Source of the DNA: Croceicoccus sp. YJ47
Lineage (GTDB): Bacteria > Pseudomonadota > Alphaproteobacteria > Sphingomonadales > Sphingomonadaceae
Assembly (NCBI RefSeq): GCF_016745095.1
Contig: NZ_CP067087.1
Coordinates: forward strand, 2,840,501-2,904,500
Direction: 5' to 3'
Length of the DNA stretch: 64,000 nucleotides
The translations under genes were made by a program, and so were the position numbers. How positions within the stretch are numbered: position 1 is the stretch's first letter; every line of letters begins with the position of its first letter. Under the pieces are notes generated by a model that made no database searches, had not been told where the DNA came from, and worked only from the letters and a program-made list of their open reading frames with translations. Shown here piece after piece: positions 26,114-35,884 of this stretch.

Positions 26114-26844
26114 CGCTTGGCCGCGAACCACTCGCCAGTGACGTGGCGATGGTAATGGCCGCGGGGCTGGGCAAGCGTATGCGCCCGCTCACCGCGATGA
26201 CGCCAAAGCCGATGGTGAAGGTCTGCGGCAAGCCGATGCTCGACCATGCGCTCGACCGGCTGGCCTATGCGGGCGTCGCGCGGGCGGTGGTGAACGTGCA
26301 TTATCTCGCCGACGCGATCGAGGCGCATGTCAAACGGCGCCGCGCGCCCGCCGTCACCATTTCGGACGAGCGTGAACAATTGCTGGAAACGGGCGGCGGG
26401 CTGGTGAAGGCGCTTCCGCTGCTGGATGCCGATTGCTTCTTCTGTCTCAATTCCGATGCTATGTGGCTCGACGGGCCGCGCGACGTGTTTCGCCAGCTTT
26501 CCATCGCCTGGGATGCGGAGCGGATGGACGCGCTGCTCCTGCTCGTCCCGCACATGCGGACGCATAATTACCGGGGGCAGGGGGATTTCCACCTCGATCC
26601 CATGGGGCGGGTGTCGCGCCGCGCACCCGGCCGCGTCGCGCCTTTCGTGTTCAGCGGGATACAGCTCGTGCATCGCCGCCTCCTGCGCGATCCACCGGCG
26701 GAGGCGAAATTCTCCACCAATGTCTTCTGGCAGCGCGCGATGGAGGAGGGCCGGCTGTTTGGGGCCATTCACGCCGGCGAATGGATCGAAATCGGCGAAC
26801 CGCATCATATCAAGCCTGCCGAAGAACTGTTTACGCGTGTCTGA
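26110..26844 (+). CDS. murU: N-acetylmuramate alpha-1-phosphate uridylyltransferase (MurU-like)
   Basis: A nucleotidyltransferase of 244 residues. The signature loop is MAAGLGKRMRPLTAMTPKPMVKVCGKPMLDH and the metal Asp is in CFFCLNSDAMW. It is expected to convert MurNAc-1-phosphate to UDP-MurNAc in peptidoglycan salvage, receiving its substrate from the preceding kinase. ATG 26110 overlaps the amgK stop by ATGA. Its stop overlaps the addB GTG by eight bases. Confidence 0.82.
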   Translation: MTLGREPLASDVAMVMAAGLGKRMRPLTAMTPKPMVKVCGKPMLDHALDRLAYAGVARAVVNVHYLADAIEAHVKRRRAPAVTISDEREQLLETGGGLVKALPLLDADCFFCLNSDAMWLDGPRDVFRQLSIAWDAERMDALLLLVPHMRTHNYRGQGDFHLDPMGRVSRRAPGRVAPFVFSGIQLVHRRLLRDPPAEAKFSTNVFWQRAMEEGRLFGAIHAGEWIEIGEPHHIKPAEELFTRV

Positions 26845-29800
26845 AACGGCGACGCGGCTCTCGCTCTATTCCATTGCCGCGCATCGCGGTTTTGCCGATG
26901 CGCTGGTCGCGGGGTTGATCCCGCGCTACGGCGAAAAGGATGCAGGGCTGGCGCGGCTGACCCTGCTTTTGCCGAGCAGGCGCGCCATTCGCACGGTGAC
27001 GGAGGCGTTCGTGCGGTTGAGCGGGGGCGGATTGCTGTTGCCGCGCATGGCGGTGATCGGCGATCTCGATCTCGACGAAACGCTGGGCGCGCTGCTCGAT
27101 CCCATCGGTTCCGATAACGAGATTCCGCCCGCTGCCGACCCGACGCGCCGCTGGCTGCGCCTCGCGCAGATGCTGCGTCTCGCGATGGAGCGCGCGGGGA
27201 TGGACACGATCTCCGGGCAGGCCGCCCTGCTGCGGCAGGCGCGCGATATTGCCCGCGGCATGGATCGCCTGCTGGTCGAGGGGATTGGCCCCGAAGAATT
27301 GATGAGCGCGCGCGTGCTCGACCTCGTCGGCGAACTGTCCGAACACTGGGTCCGCAACCTGCATCTTTTCGCCAGCGTGCAGGCGATGTGGCTTGCCGAA
27401 TTGCAGGAGCGCGGCGAACTCGACGCACCGGCGCGCCGTACCCGGCTGTTCGACCATGCTGCCGCGAAATGGAGCCGGACCCCGCCCGCGGGCCCCATCG
27501 TGGCCGCCGGCGTCACCAGCGCAAGCCCGTCGATCGCGCGCCTGCTGCGCGTGATTGCCGAAATGCCGGAGGGGAGCGTGGTGCTGCCCGATCTCGATCT
27601 CGCGCTGGACGATGCGGTGTGGGACGGGCTTGGCCGGGCGGGCAAGGGGGAGGATCCCGACGATCCCCCCATCGGCGCGGGCGATGCGGTCACCCATCCG
27701 CAATACCATCTCAAACTCCTGCTCAACCGGATGGGCGTCGCGCGCGGCGAGGTCCGGCCCTGGCATCGCGCGGGGATGAGCAAGGCACCCCCCGAACGCA
27801 GCCGCGCGATTTCGAACCTGTTCCTGCCCCCCGAACAAAGCGCGACATGGATCGATCTTCCACCCGAGGCCCGGCGCCTGTCGGGCGTGCGCCTGATGGA
27901 AACCGCCCATCCGGAGGAGGAGGCGCAGGCGATTGCCATCCTCATCCGCGAGGCGCTGGAAACACCCGAGCGGCGGGTGGCGCTCATCACGCCGGACCGG
28001 GGGCTCGCCGGGCGGGTGATCGCGCATCTCGAACGGTGGAACATTGCCGCCGACGACACCGCCGGTCGCCCCCTGCCGCAGACCGTGGCGGGGCGGATGC
28101 TGCTGCTTCTATCGGAGGTGCTGGCGGAGCGGGGGGCCGCGATCCCGCTGCTTTCGGTGCTGATGCATCCCTATGCCGGGCTGGGGTCCGATGGCGGAGG
28201 CGGGGACGAGAGGGGCACGCGCCGCGCGGCGTGGCTGTCCCATGCAAGGCGGCTCGATCTTGCGATGCGGGGGCCGCGGCTCGACATCGGGCTGGCGCCG
28301 CTGCGCGAAGCGGTGCACCGGGTGGCGGAGCGGCGGGGCGACCCTGCGATGCGTACATGGTGGGACGCGGTGGAGCACATGCTGGCCCCGCTCGTCACGC
28401 TGGGCGGGGAGGAGCGGATCGACCTTGCCGCGAGCCTCGATGCGCTTGCGGCGGCGGCGGAGGGGATTTGCGGCCTCTCCATCTGGGGCGAGGCGGACGG
28501 GCGCGCGCTCGCCGCTTTTGTCGAGGATCTGCGCGAACAGGCGCGCGGCGTTCCGACCATGCTCGAACCCGCCGAATTGCCGGCGATGCTGCGCGACGCG
28601 ATGGAGCAGGTCGCGGTGCGGCCCCCGTATGGCGGGCATGAACGGCTGGCGATCTACGGCCTGATCGAGGCGCGGATGAGCCGTGCCGATCTCGTCATCT
28701 GCGGCGCGCTTCACGAAGGCAGCTGGCCGCAGCCGGCGACGACCGATCCGTTGATCGCGCCCGCCGTGCTGCGCGCGCTGGGCGTGCCGGGCGGGGATTT
28801 CCGCATCGGGCTTTCGGCGCACGACCTCGCCGCCGCACTCGGCGCGCCGGAGGTGGTGTTGAGCCACGCCCGCCGCGACAGCAGCGGCCCTGTCATCGCG
28901 AGCCGGTTCATCCTGCGCGTGCGGGCGATGCTGGGGCCGAAATTGCTCGAAACGCATGTGCAGAGCAGCGCGCCTGCGCTCTGCGCCGCGATCGACAGGG
29001 TGGAACCCGTTGCCCCGCATTCGCAGCCCCGGCCCATGCCTTCGGCGGAGCAGCGCCGCGTCGGTCTTTCGGCCACCGGGCTGGACCGGCTGCGCTCCGA
29101 TCCGTATCAGTTCTATGCCCGGTCGATCCTGCGGCTTCACGCGCTCGACGCGATCGATGATGAGCCGACGCCTGCGTGGCGGGGCTCGGCCGTGCATGAC
29201 ATCCTCCATCGCTGGCATCGCGACCACGGGGCGGCGCCGGGAACGCTCCACGATCTGGCGCGCGACATGCTGCACGCGATGTCCGGCCACCCGTTCATGC
29301 GCGGATTATGGCAGCCGCGCCTGCTCGCCGCGCTCGACTGGATCGAGGCGGAGACGGCGGCGCTTGTGACCGACGGGCGGACGATCGCGGCCACGGAATG
29401 CAAGGGCGTCATCACCGTCGACGGCGTGCGGGTGGAGGCCCGCGCCGACCGGATCGACAGGCTCGCCGATGGTACGCTCGCCATCGTCGATTACAAGACC
29501 GGCCGCCCGCCGAGCGCCAGCATGGTGGAGGAAGGGTTTGCCCTGCAACTGGGGACGACGGGCCTCGTCGCGGCGCGCGGTGGATTTCACGACGCAGGGA
29601 TCGACGGCACGCCGGACCGGTTCGAATACTGGTCGCTCGCCCGCGGGAAGGACGGTTTCGGCTTTCGCGACGAACCGGTGAAGGAGGGGCGCAAGCGTAC
29701 AGGCCTCGCGCGCGAGGAATTTCTCGATCAAAGCGCCTTCTTCCTGTCCGACGCGATTGCGAAATGGATTGCCGGCGATGCACCGTTCACCGCCCGCCTG

Positions 29801-29902
29801 AACCCGGATCTGCCGGGATATAACGAGTATGACCAGCTCATGCGTCTCGACGAATGGCAGGGGCGGGCCCGGCGCGATCCCGGCGAAGGAGACAGCGCAT
29901 GA
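26837..29902 (+). CDS. addB: AddB subunit of the double-strand-break repair helicase-nuclease
   Basis: AddAB processes double-strand ends to the recombinogenic 3' tail in place of RecBCD. The 1021-residue chain begins LSLYSIAAHRGFADALVAG with the degenerate helicase part (LTLLLPSRRAIRTV), and ends in a RecB-type nuclease domain (WRGSAVHDILHRWH, then VDYKTGRPPS). The start is GTG 26837, which overlaps the murU stop; this gives the expected N-terminus of the alphaproteobacterial family. The stop overlaps addA by ATGA. Confidence 0.92.
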   Translation: MSETATRLSLYSIAAHRGFADALVAGLIPRYGEKDAGLARLTLLLPSRRAIRTVTEAFVRLSGGGLLLPRMAVIGDLDLDETLGALLDPIGSDNEIPPAADPTRRWLRLAQMLRLAMERAGMDTISGQAALLRQARDIARGMDRLLVEGIGPEELMSARVLDLVGELSEHWVRNLHLFASVQAMWLAELQERGELDAPARRTRLFDHAAAKWSRTPPAGPIVAAGVTSASPSIARLLRVIAEMPEGSVVLPDLDLALDDAVWDGLGRAGKGEDPDDPPIGAGDAVTHPQYHLKLLLNRMGVARGEVRPWHRAGMSKAPPERSRAISNLFLPPEQSATWIDLPPEARRLSGVRLMETAHPEEEAQAIAILIREALETPERRVALITPDRGLAGRVIAHLERWNIAADDTAGRPLPQTVAGRMLLLLSEVLAERGAAIPLLSVLMHPYAGLGSDGGGGDERGTRRAAWLSHARRLDLAMRGPRLDIGLAPLREAVHRVAERRGDPAMRTWWDAVEHMLAPLVTLGGEERIDLAASLDALAAAAEGICGLSIWGEADGRALAAFVEDLREQARGVPTMLEPAELPAMLRDAMEQVAVRPPYGGHERLAIYGLIEARMSRADLVICGALHEGSWPQPATTDPLIAPAVLRALGVPGGDFRIGLSAHDLAAALGAPEVVLSHARRDSSGPVIASRFILRVRAMLGPKLLETHVQSSAPALCAAIDRVEPVAPHSQPRPMPSAEQRRVGLSATGLDRLRSDPYQFYARSILRLHALDAIDDEPTPAWRGSAVHDILHRWHRDHGAAPGTLHDLARDMLHAMSGHPFMRGLWQPRLLAALDWIEAETAALVTDGRTIAATECKGVITVDGVRVEARADRIDRLADGTLAIVDYKTGRPPSASMVEEGFALQLGTTGLVAARGGFHDAGIDGTPDRFEYWSLARGKDGFGFRDEPVKEGRKRTGLAREEFLDQSAFFLSDAIAKWIAGDAPFTARLNPDLPGYNEYDQLMRLDEWQGRARRDPGEGDSA

Positions 29903-32900
29903 GCGGCGCGGCCAAGGTCTATCCGCTTCAGGATAATCAGCGTGCGGCGGTCGATCCCGCCGACACGGTCTGGCTTTCGGCAAGTGCCGGCACCGGCAAG
30001 ACGCAGGTGCTGTCGGCCCGCGTGCTGCGCCTCCTCCTCGAACCGGGGGTGGAACCTTCGCAGATCCTGTGCCTGACCTTTACGAAGGCGGGCGCGGCTA
30101 AAATGGCGAACCGGGTCAATGACGTGCTGGCTAGCTGGGTGCGGGCGGATGCCGCGTCGCTCGCCCACGATCTTCAGGCGATCGGCGCGTCCTCCGATCC
30201 CGAAACGCGGGCACGGGCGCGCACGCGCTTTGCCGCGGTGCTCGATTGTCCGGGCGGCGGCCTGCGGATCGAGACGATCCATGCTTTCTCGCAATGGTTG
30301 CTGTCGGCCTTTCCGATGGAGGCGGGGCTGGTGCCCGGCACGCGCGCGATGGAGGATCGCGACCGCGAGCTTCTGCTGCGCGAGGTGCTCTCGGCCATGC
30401 TGGTTTCGGCGGAGGAGCGGGGCGGCGATGCGCTCATCGCTGCGTTGTCGGCGCTGTCCCTTCGCGCGGATCAGTCGGCGATCGAACGTTTCCTGATGGC
30501 GTGCGCCGATGCGGCGGAGGCGTGGGAGGGGCCGGGTGCCTGGCAACCGCCGCTGCGCCCGCGGGTCAATCGCCTGCTCGGCCTGTCGGCGGATTTCTTG
30601 GGCTGCGACGTGGCGGCATTGTGCGGGGAGGATCGCTTCGATACGCGGGCGCTTGCGCTGTGCCGCGATACGATGGTGGAATGGGGGACGAAGAGCGGGC
30701 TCGAAATGGCGGCGTCCGTCGCGGCCTGGCTCGCGCGCGATGCGCAGGCGCGGGCCGACAACCTGCCCGAATTGCGGTCCGCGCTGTTCACGCAGAAAGG
30801 CGATGTCAAGCGGCTCACCAATCTTGAAAAGATCGACCCCGCCTATGCCACCCATGCGGGCATGGTCGGCGCGCAGCTTGACGAGATCGAGGAGCTTCGC
30901 GCGCTTGCCACGCTTGCCGAATGGCTGACCCCGGCCCTGATGCTGGGACGTGAATTCGCGCTCGAATGGGGGCGGGCGAAACAGCGCGAGGGGCTGATCG
31001 ATTTCGACGATCAGATCCGGCAGGCCGCCCGCCTTTTGCAACGCTCCGACATGGCGGACTGGATCCGGTACAAGCTCGACCGGCGGTTCGATCACATCCT
31101 CATCGACGAGGCGCAGGACACCAATGCCGCGCAATGGAACGTGATCGAGGCGCTGACCGAGGAATTCTTTGCCGGACAGGGCGCAGGCGACAGCCGGATG
31201 CGCACGCTCTTCGTGGTGGGCGATTACAAGCAGGCGATTTTCCGCTTTCAGGGGACGAGCCCCGAAAACTTCGAATCCGCCAAATTGCGGGTGAAGGCGC
31301 GCATGGCGGAGGCCTTCGCCAATGTTGAGGCGCAGCGCGGCGGCCCGGACTTGCGCGAATTGCAGGAATACGGCCTCGGCCGCAGCTATCGCACCGCGCA
31401 GCCGGTGCTCGATTTCGTGGACAAGGCGATCGACAGGATCGCGCCTGAAAATTTCGGCCTGCGCGACGATCCCGGCAAGCATGTCGGCGAGATGCGCGCA
31501 GGACAGGTCGTGATCTGGCGCGCGGTAGGCGCCATGCCGGAGGATGAGGACGAGAGCGGCGATGCGGGCGAGGAAAGCTGGCTGTCGCGGCCCGACCGGC
31601 GCGTGGCCGACAATGTCGCGGAACAGATCGCGCATTGGGTCGACACCGGTTTCCCGCTCGTAAAAGGAGAAAAGCGGGGACAGGCTCGCCGAGCGGGGCC
31701 GGGCGATGTCATGGTGCTGGTGCGCAAGCGCAAGGAGCTGGCCGGGCTGATCGTGGCGCGGTTGCATGCGCGGGGCGTGCCGGTCGCGGGGGTGGACCGG
31801 CTGCGGCTGGGCGCGCCACTGGCGGTGCGCGATTTGATGGCGGCCTTGCGCTTTGCGGTGCAGCCGGGTGACGATCTTTCGCTGGCCGCGCTGCTCGTGT
31901 CGCCGATGTTCGGCTGGTCGCAGGACGCATTGCTCGAACACGGCTATCGCGAAAAGGGACGCCCGCTCTGGGACCATCTTCGCGCATCGACGGCGGACCT
32001 GCCGCGCGCCGCGGTGGAACGGCTTCTGCCCCTTTTGGCGCGCGCCGATTATCAGCCGCCGCAGAGTTTGCTGCACTGGCTGCTCGTCGGGCCGTGGCAG
32101 GCGCGGGCGCGGCTGACGGCGCGGCTTGGCTCCGAAGCGAACGATCCGATCGACGAATTGCTGAACGCGGCGCTGTCCTTCTCCGCGACGCAGACGCCGA
32201 GCCTTACCGGCTTCATCCGCTGGTTCGACGCAGGTTCGGGCGAGCTAAAGCGCGAGGCCGGCGGCGATGGCGGGCTCGTCCGGGTGATGACGGTGCATGG
32301 GTCCAAGGGGCTCCAGGCGCCGATCGTCATTCTCGCCGACGCGGCGGACGACCCGGACCGGTCCATGCCGTCCACGCTGCAATTGACCGAGCCGGGATCG
32401 GACGCGCCCGGTTTCGCGCCCCGGACCCTCCCGATGCCCGCGCTGCGCAAGGAGGAGCGCCGTGGGCGGGTCGCCGCGGCGCAGGAGGCCGCCGCCCTGG
32501 CGGAGCGGCAGGAACACTGGCGACTGCTCTATGTCGCGATGACGCGGGCGGAGGAGGCACTGTTCATCGCAGGCGCCTTGCCGGCCCGTGCGGAGGAGGC
32601 GCCGGGCGACAGCTGGTACGCGCGGCTGCTCCCCCTTTTCGAGGAAGAGTGGCGCGACGATCCGATCTGGACCGGGGCGAAGCAATGGGGGATGGCGCCG
32701 GACGAACCGATGCACGATGCGGCGACCGATGCACAGGACGCGCTGGCCCTGCTGCCCCGGTGGCTGACCACGCCGGTCGGGCCGGAGCCGCGCCCGCCGC
32801 GCCCGCTCGCCCCGTCATCGCTGGGCGAGGAGGACGCGCCCGATCCGCCGCTTCCCCCCGGTGCCGGCATGGATGCGGCGCGGCGCGGCGTGCTCGTCCA

Positions 32901-33777
32901 TCGCTTGCTCGAACGCCTTCCCGAAGTGGCGGAGGACCGCCGCGAGGGGGCCGCGCGGCGCTGGCTCGATCGGCAGGCAGGCGATCTCGCCCCGGAAGAT
33001 CGCGGCGAGATGGTGGCCGCGGCGATGCGGGTGCTCTCCCACCCCGGCTTTTCCGACGTATTCGGGCCGGATGCGCTGGCCGAGGTGCCGATCGCCGCGA
33101 CGGTCGGCGGGCGCGTGATTTCGGGCACGGTCGACCGCCTGTGCCTGGGCGAAACGATCCGCATCGTCGATTTCAAGACCGCCCGCCGTCCGCCCGCCGG
33201 GAAAGAGGACATCCCCGCGGCCTATATCCGGCAGATGGCCGCCTATGTCGCCGCGCTGGAGGCGATTTACCCCGAAAGGCGGGTCGAGGCGGCGCTGCTC
33301 TATACCCATGTGCCGCAGATGTTCGTGCTTTCGGATGCCGATATCGCGCCGGCCAAGGCGGCCTTGTCGGGGGCGAATAATGGTTTTCGCGCTCCGGCTT
33401 TGCATTTGCGCGCCGCGCCCCCAAATGGGGCCCAAGCAATCAGGAGAATAGACGCCATGGCGACCAAGACCGTAACCGACGACAGCTTCGAAACCGACGT
33501 TCTGAAATCCGACAAGCCCGTGCTCGTCGATTTCTGGGCGGACTGGTGCGGCCCGTGCAAGATGATCGCCCCCGCGCTGGAGGAAATCAGCGAGGAGCTT
33601 TCCGACAAGATCACCATCGCGAAGATGGACATCATGGCCAATCAGCAGGTGCCCGGCGAAATCGGCGTGCAGTCGATCCCGCTGATGATCCTCTACAAGG
33701 ATGGCAAGCCGGTCGCGCAAAAGCTCGGCGCCGCGCCCAAGACGCAGCTCAAGAGCTGGATCGAAAGCGAGCTTTAA
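29899..33777 (+). CDS. addA: AddA helicase-nuclease subunit; as sequenced, read through into thioredoxin
   Basis: UvrD-type helicase plus nuclease of AddAB. Walker A is SASAGTGKTQVLSARVLRLL, motif II LIDEAQDTNAAQWN, motif III VGDYKQAIFRFQG, motif VI LYVAMTRAEE, and the C-terminal nuclease motif IVDFKTARRPP. The AddA part ends near 33379 (about 1160 residues, normal). The reading frame then has no stop and runs through ~25 non-homologous residues into trxA, giving 1292 residues in total. One additional G in the G5 run at 33369-33373 would produce GGC GAA TAA, a stop just where AddA should end. A sequencing undercall or recent 1-nt deletion is more likely than a functional fusion. Confidence 0.85.
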   Translation: MSGAAKVYPLQDNQRAAVDPADTVWLSASAGTGKTQVLSARVLRLLLEPGVEPSQILCLTFTKAGAAKMANRVNDVLASWVRADAASLAHDLQAIGASSDPETRARARTRFAAVLDCPGGGLRIETIHAFSQWLLSAFPMEAGLVPGTRAMEDRDRELLLREVLSAMLVSAEERGGDALIAALSALSLRADQSAIERFLMACADAAEAWEGPGAWQPPLRPRVNRLLGLSADFLGCDVAALCGEDRFDTRALALCRDTMVEWGTKSGLEMAASVAAWLARDAQARADNLPELRSALFTQKGDVKRLTNLEKIDPAYATHAGMVGAQLDEIEELRALATLAEWLTPALMLGREFALEWGRAKQREGLIDFDDQIRQAARLLQRSDMADWIRYKLDRRFDHILIDEAQDTNAAQWNVIEALTEEFFAGQGAGDSRMRTLFVVGDYKQAIFRFQGTSPENFESAKLRVKARMAEAFANVEAQRGGPDLRELQEYGLGRSYRTAQPVLDFVDKAIDRIAPENFGLRDDPGKHVGEMRAGQVVIWRAVGAMPEDEDESGDAGEESWLSRPDRRVADNVAEQIAHWVDTGFPLVKGEKRGQARRAGPGDVMVLVRKRKELAGLIVARLHARGVPVAGVDRLRLGAPLAVRDLMAALRFAVQPGDDLSLAALLVSPMFGWSQDALLEHGYREKGRPLWDHLRASTADLPRAAVERLLPLLARADYQPPQSLLHWLLVGPWQARARLTARLGSEANDPIDELLNAALSFSATQTPSLTGFIRWFDAGSGELKREAGGDGGLVRVMTVHGSKGLQAPIVILADAADDPDRSMPSTLQLTEPGSDAPGFAPRTLPMPALRKEERRGRVAAAQEAAALAERQEHWRLLYVAMTRAEEALFIAGALPARAEEAPGDSWYARLLPLFEEEWRDDPIWTGAKQWGMAPDEPMHDAATDAQDALALLPRWLTTPVGPEPRPPRPLAPSSLGEEDAPDPPLPPGAGMDAARRGVLVHRLLERLPEVAEDRREGAARRWLDRQAGDLAPEDRGEMVAAAMRVLSHPGFSDVFGPDALAEVPIAATVGGRVISGTVDRLCLGETIRIVDFKTARRPPAGKEDIPAAYIRQMAAYVAALEAIYPERRVEAALLYTHVPQMFVLSDADIAPAKAALSGANNGFRAPALHLRAAPPNGAQAIRRIDAMATKTVTDDSFETDVLKSDKPVLVDFWADWCGPCKMIAPALEEISEELSDKITIAKMDIMANQQVPGEIGVQSIPLMILYKDGKPVAQKLGAAPKTQLKSWIESEL
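33457..33777 (+). CDS. trxA: thioredoxin
   Basis: A cytoplasmic dithiol reductant of 106 residues with active site WADWCGPCKMIAP and the cis-Pro loop QSIPLMILYKDG. It has its own start at ATG 33457 with CAGGAG 11 bases upstream, so it can be translated separately even though the addA frame runs into it. addA-trxA adjacency is common in this group. Its stop (33775-33777) overlaps the stop of the convergent inositol-phosphatase gene by three bases, with the sequence TTTAA read from both strands. Confidence 0.96.
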   Translation: MATKTVTDDSFETDVLKSDKPVLVDFWADWCGPCKMIAPALEEISEELSDKITIAKMDIMANQQVPGEIGVQSIPLMILYKDGKPVAQKLGAAPKTQLKSWIESEL

Positions 33778-34574
33778 GCTTCGTTCAACCGTTCGGCGAG
33801 CGCGTCGAACATCGCAGGCGACGCCGCACCGATCATCCCGGTGCGGCGGTCGTCCACGCGATAGGCACTCCCGTCGAGGCGCGCCGCCATGCCGCCCGCC
33901 TCGTTGAGCCAGAGCGCGCCCGCGGCATGGTCCCACGCCAGCGTGCGTTCGAAAACCGAAACGTCATTGGTGCCGAGCGCGAGCCGGGGATATTGTTCCG
34001 CCGCGCACCGCGGAATATCGGTCAGCGTGTAATGCGGTGCGATATGCCGCTTCATCGCGTGGCGCTGCGCCTCATCCATGAACATCACGGAAATGGCCGC
34101 GACCGGCGGATTTTCGCCTGTGGTGCGCGCCGTGATCCGTTCCTCCCCGACGAACGCGCCGCCGCCACGCCGCGCATGGCACAGGCGGTCCTTTAACGGG
34201 TCGTAGATCCACCCGGCGACCGTCTCGCCATGTTCGGCCAGCGCGATGATGATGCCGAAAGGCGGGCGGCCATGCGCGAAATTATGGGTGCCATCGATCG
34301 GGTCGATGATCCAGCACAGCGAATCGCCCAGCCGGTCGAGGATCGCGGGATCGGCATGCGCGGCCTCTTCGCCGACGATCGTGGCCTCGGGCAGGATCGC
34401 GGCGAGCCCCTCGCTCAGCAACGCTTCGGATTTGCGGTCGGCGACGGTGACGAGATCGTCGGGCGCCTTTTCCACGATCTGCGCGTCCGAAAGCGTGCGA
34501 TAATGCCGCATCACCGCCTCGCGCGCGGCGCGCCGCATCAAGGCCGCAACATCGCGGGTCAGCGCGTCGGTCAC
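33774..34574 (-). CDS. inositol-monophosphatase-family phosphatase (HisN-like)
   Basis: A Mg-dependent phosphatase of the IMPase superfamily, 266 residues. The metal-binding motifs are GEEAAH, WIIDPIDGTHNFAHG and AWDHAAGALWLNEAGG. Substrate could be inositol phosphate, histidinol phosphate or a nucleotide bisphosphate; in Alphaproteobacteria similar proteins serve as histidinol-phosphatase, but the sequence does not decide. The start is GTG 34574, overlapping the argJ stop by GTGA, so it is probably co-transcribed with argJ. It converges on trxA. Confidence 0.82.
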   Translation of the reverse strand: MTDALTRDVAALMRRAAREAVMRHYRTLSDAQIVEKAPDDLVTVADRKSEALLSEGLAAILPEATIVGEEAAHADPAILDRLGDSLCWIIDPIDGTHNFAHGRPPFGIIIALAEHGETVAGWIYDPLKDRLCHARRGGGAFVGEERITARTTGENPPVAAISVMFMDEAQRHAMKRHIAPHYTLTDIPRCAAEQYPRLALGTNDVSVFERTLAWDHAAGALWLNEAGGMAARLDGSAYRVDDRRTGMIGAASPAMFDALAERLNEA

Positions 34575-35791
34575 GTGCGGTAATCCGCGTTGATCGAGAT
34601 ATAGCCATGCGTCAGGTCGCAGGTCCACACCGTGGCTCGCCCTTCGCCGATGCCGATGTCGACGTCGATGCGAATATCCTGCCCGCGAAGATGGCGTGCC
34701 ACCGGTTCCTCGTCATAATCGGGGAGCGGCAGGCCATCGCGCGCGGCCCATACCCCGCCGAAACCGATGGAAAGCTTGTCACGGTCCGCCGGCTCGCCCG
34801 CCTTGCCCACGGCCATGACGACGCGGCCCCAATTCGCGTCTTCGCCGGCAACCGCGGTTTTCACCAGCGGCGAATTCGCGATGGCAAGGCCGATGGTCCG
34901 CGCGCTGTCGTCATCCTTTGCGCTTACCACCGCGACTTCGATGAACTTGCTCGCCCCTTCGCCATCGCGCACGACGAGATGCGCCATCTGCCGGCACACA
35001 TCGTGGATCGCGGCGGCAAAGGCATCGGCGCCGGGGCTGTCGAAATCGAGCAGCTCGGCATTGCCGGCCTGCCCGGTGGCAAAGGCGAGCACGGTGTCGC
35101 TGGTCGAGGTGTCGCTGTCCACGGTGATGCAGCTGAACGTCGCCTCGTTCGCGGCGGAGAGGCAGTGTTGCAGGAAGGCGGGGGCGACCCGCGCATCGGT
35201 AAAGAGGTAGCCCAGCATCGTCGCCATGTCGGGTGCGATCATGCCGCTGCCCTTGATGATGGCGGCGATCTCGATCCGGGTGTCGTCGATCATGGCGCTG
35301 GCATGCGCGCCCTTGGCAAAGGTGTCGGTCGTGCCGATGGTGTCCGCCGCCGCGCGCCAGTCGCACGGCTGCGCGCGCAGCACGTTTTCCACCCCGTCGC
35401 GCGCCTTGTCGAGGGGAAGCGGCACGCCGATCACGCCAGTGGAGGACACGAACACGTCGCTCGGCTCACAGCCGAGATGGCCTGCCACCTGCGCCATGAT
35501 CTGCTCCACCGCCTCGCGTCCGCGATAGCCGGTGAAGGCATTGGAATTGCCCGCGTTTACGATCAGTGCGCGCGCCCGGCCAAGCCGGACCTGCTCCCGC
35601 CCCATCTCGACCTCGGTGGAGCAGCATATGTTCTTCGTGAACACGCCCGCGACCGTCGTTCCCTCGGCCAGTTCGACGAAGGTCAGGTCGCACCGGTCCC
35701 ATTCCTTGTACCGCGCGCGGGCGATGCGCGGCACCGCGCCCGCGATGGGCGGCATGGCGGGAAACGGGCGGGCGAGGGGCGATGTGTCCAT
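34571..35791 (-). CDS. argJ: bifunctional glutamate N-acetyltransferase/ornithine acetyltransferase
   Basis: Cyclic arginine pathway enzyme: transfers acetyl from N-acetylornithine to glutamate. 406 residues, normal. It is autoprocessed; the cleavage site is in KGSGMIAPDMATMLGY, where Thr becomes the nucleophile of the beta chain. The oxyanion/active segments SSTGVIGVPLP and VDSDTSTSDTVL are intact. ATG 35791 is chosen because upstream in-frame sequence is low-complexity and divergent from the small secA-linked gene. The downstream phosphatase gene overlaps by four bases. Confidence 0.95.
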   Translation of the reverse strand: MDTSPLARPFPAMPPIAGAVPRIARARYKEWDRCDLTFVELAEGTTVAGVFTKNICCSTEVEMGREQVRLGRARALIVNAGNSNAFTGYRGREAVEQIMAQVAGHLGCEPSDVFVSSTGVIGVPLPLDKARDGVENVLRAQPCDWRAAADTIGTTDTFAKGAHASAMIDDTRIEIAAIIKGSGMIAPDMATMLGYLFTDARVAPAFLQHCLSAANEATFSCITVDSDTSTSDTVLAFATGQAGNAELLDFDSPGADAFAAAIHDVCRQMAHLVVRDGEGASKFIEVAVVSAKDDDSARTIGLAIANSPLVKTAVAGEDANWGRVVMAVGKAGEPADRDKLSIGFGGVWAARDGLPLPDYDEEPVARHLRGQDIRIDVDIGIGEGRATVWTCDLTHGYISINADYRT

Positions 35792-35884
35792 GGCGGCACC
35801 GGGTAATGGCTTTGCCGGCACCTCGCAATAAATACCGCGCGCCGCCTTTACGGATGCGGCGGGGTGACTTATCTTTGCGGCGCA

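Noticed and set aside
29728-32076. 782-residue minus-strand frame opposite addB/addA
   Set aside because: No recognisable motif; it is explained as a codon-bias shadow of addA.
29899-33777. Functional AddA-thioredoxin fusion protein
   Set aside because: trxA has a good ribosome-binding site and start, and the linker is not coding-like; a one-base change restores separate genes. Kept only as a finding to check.
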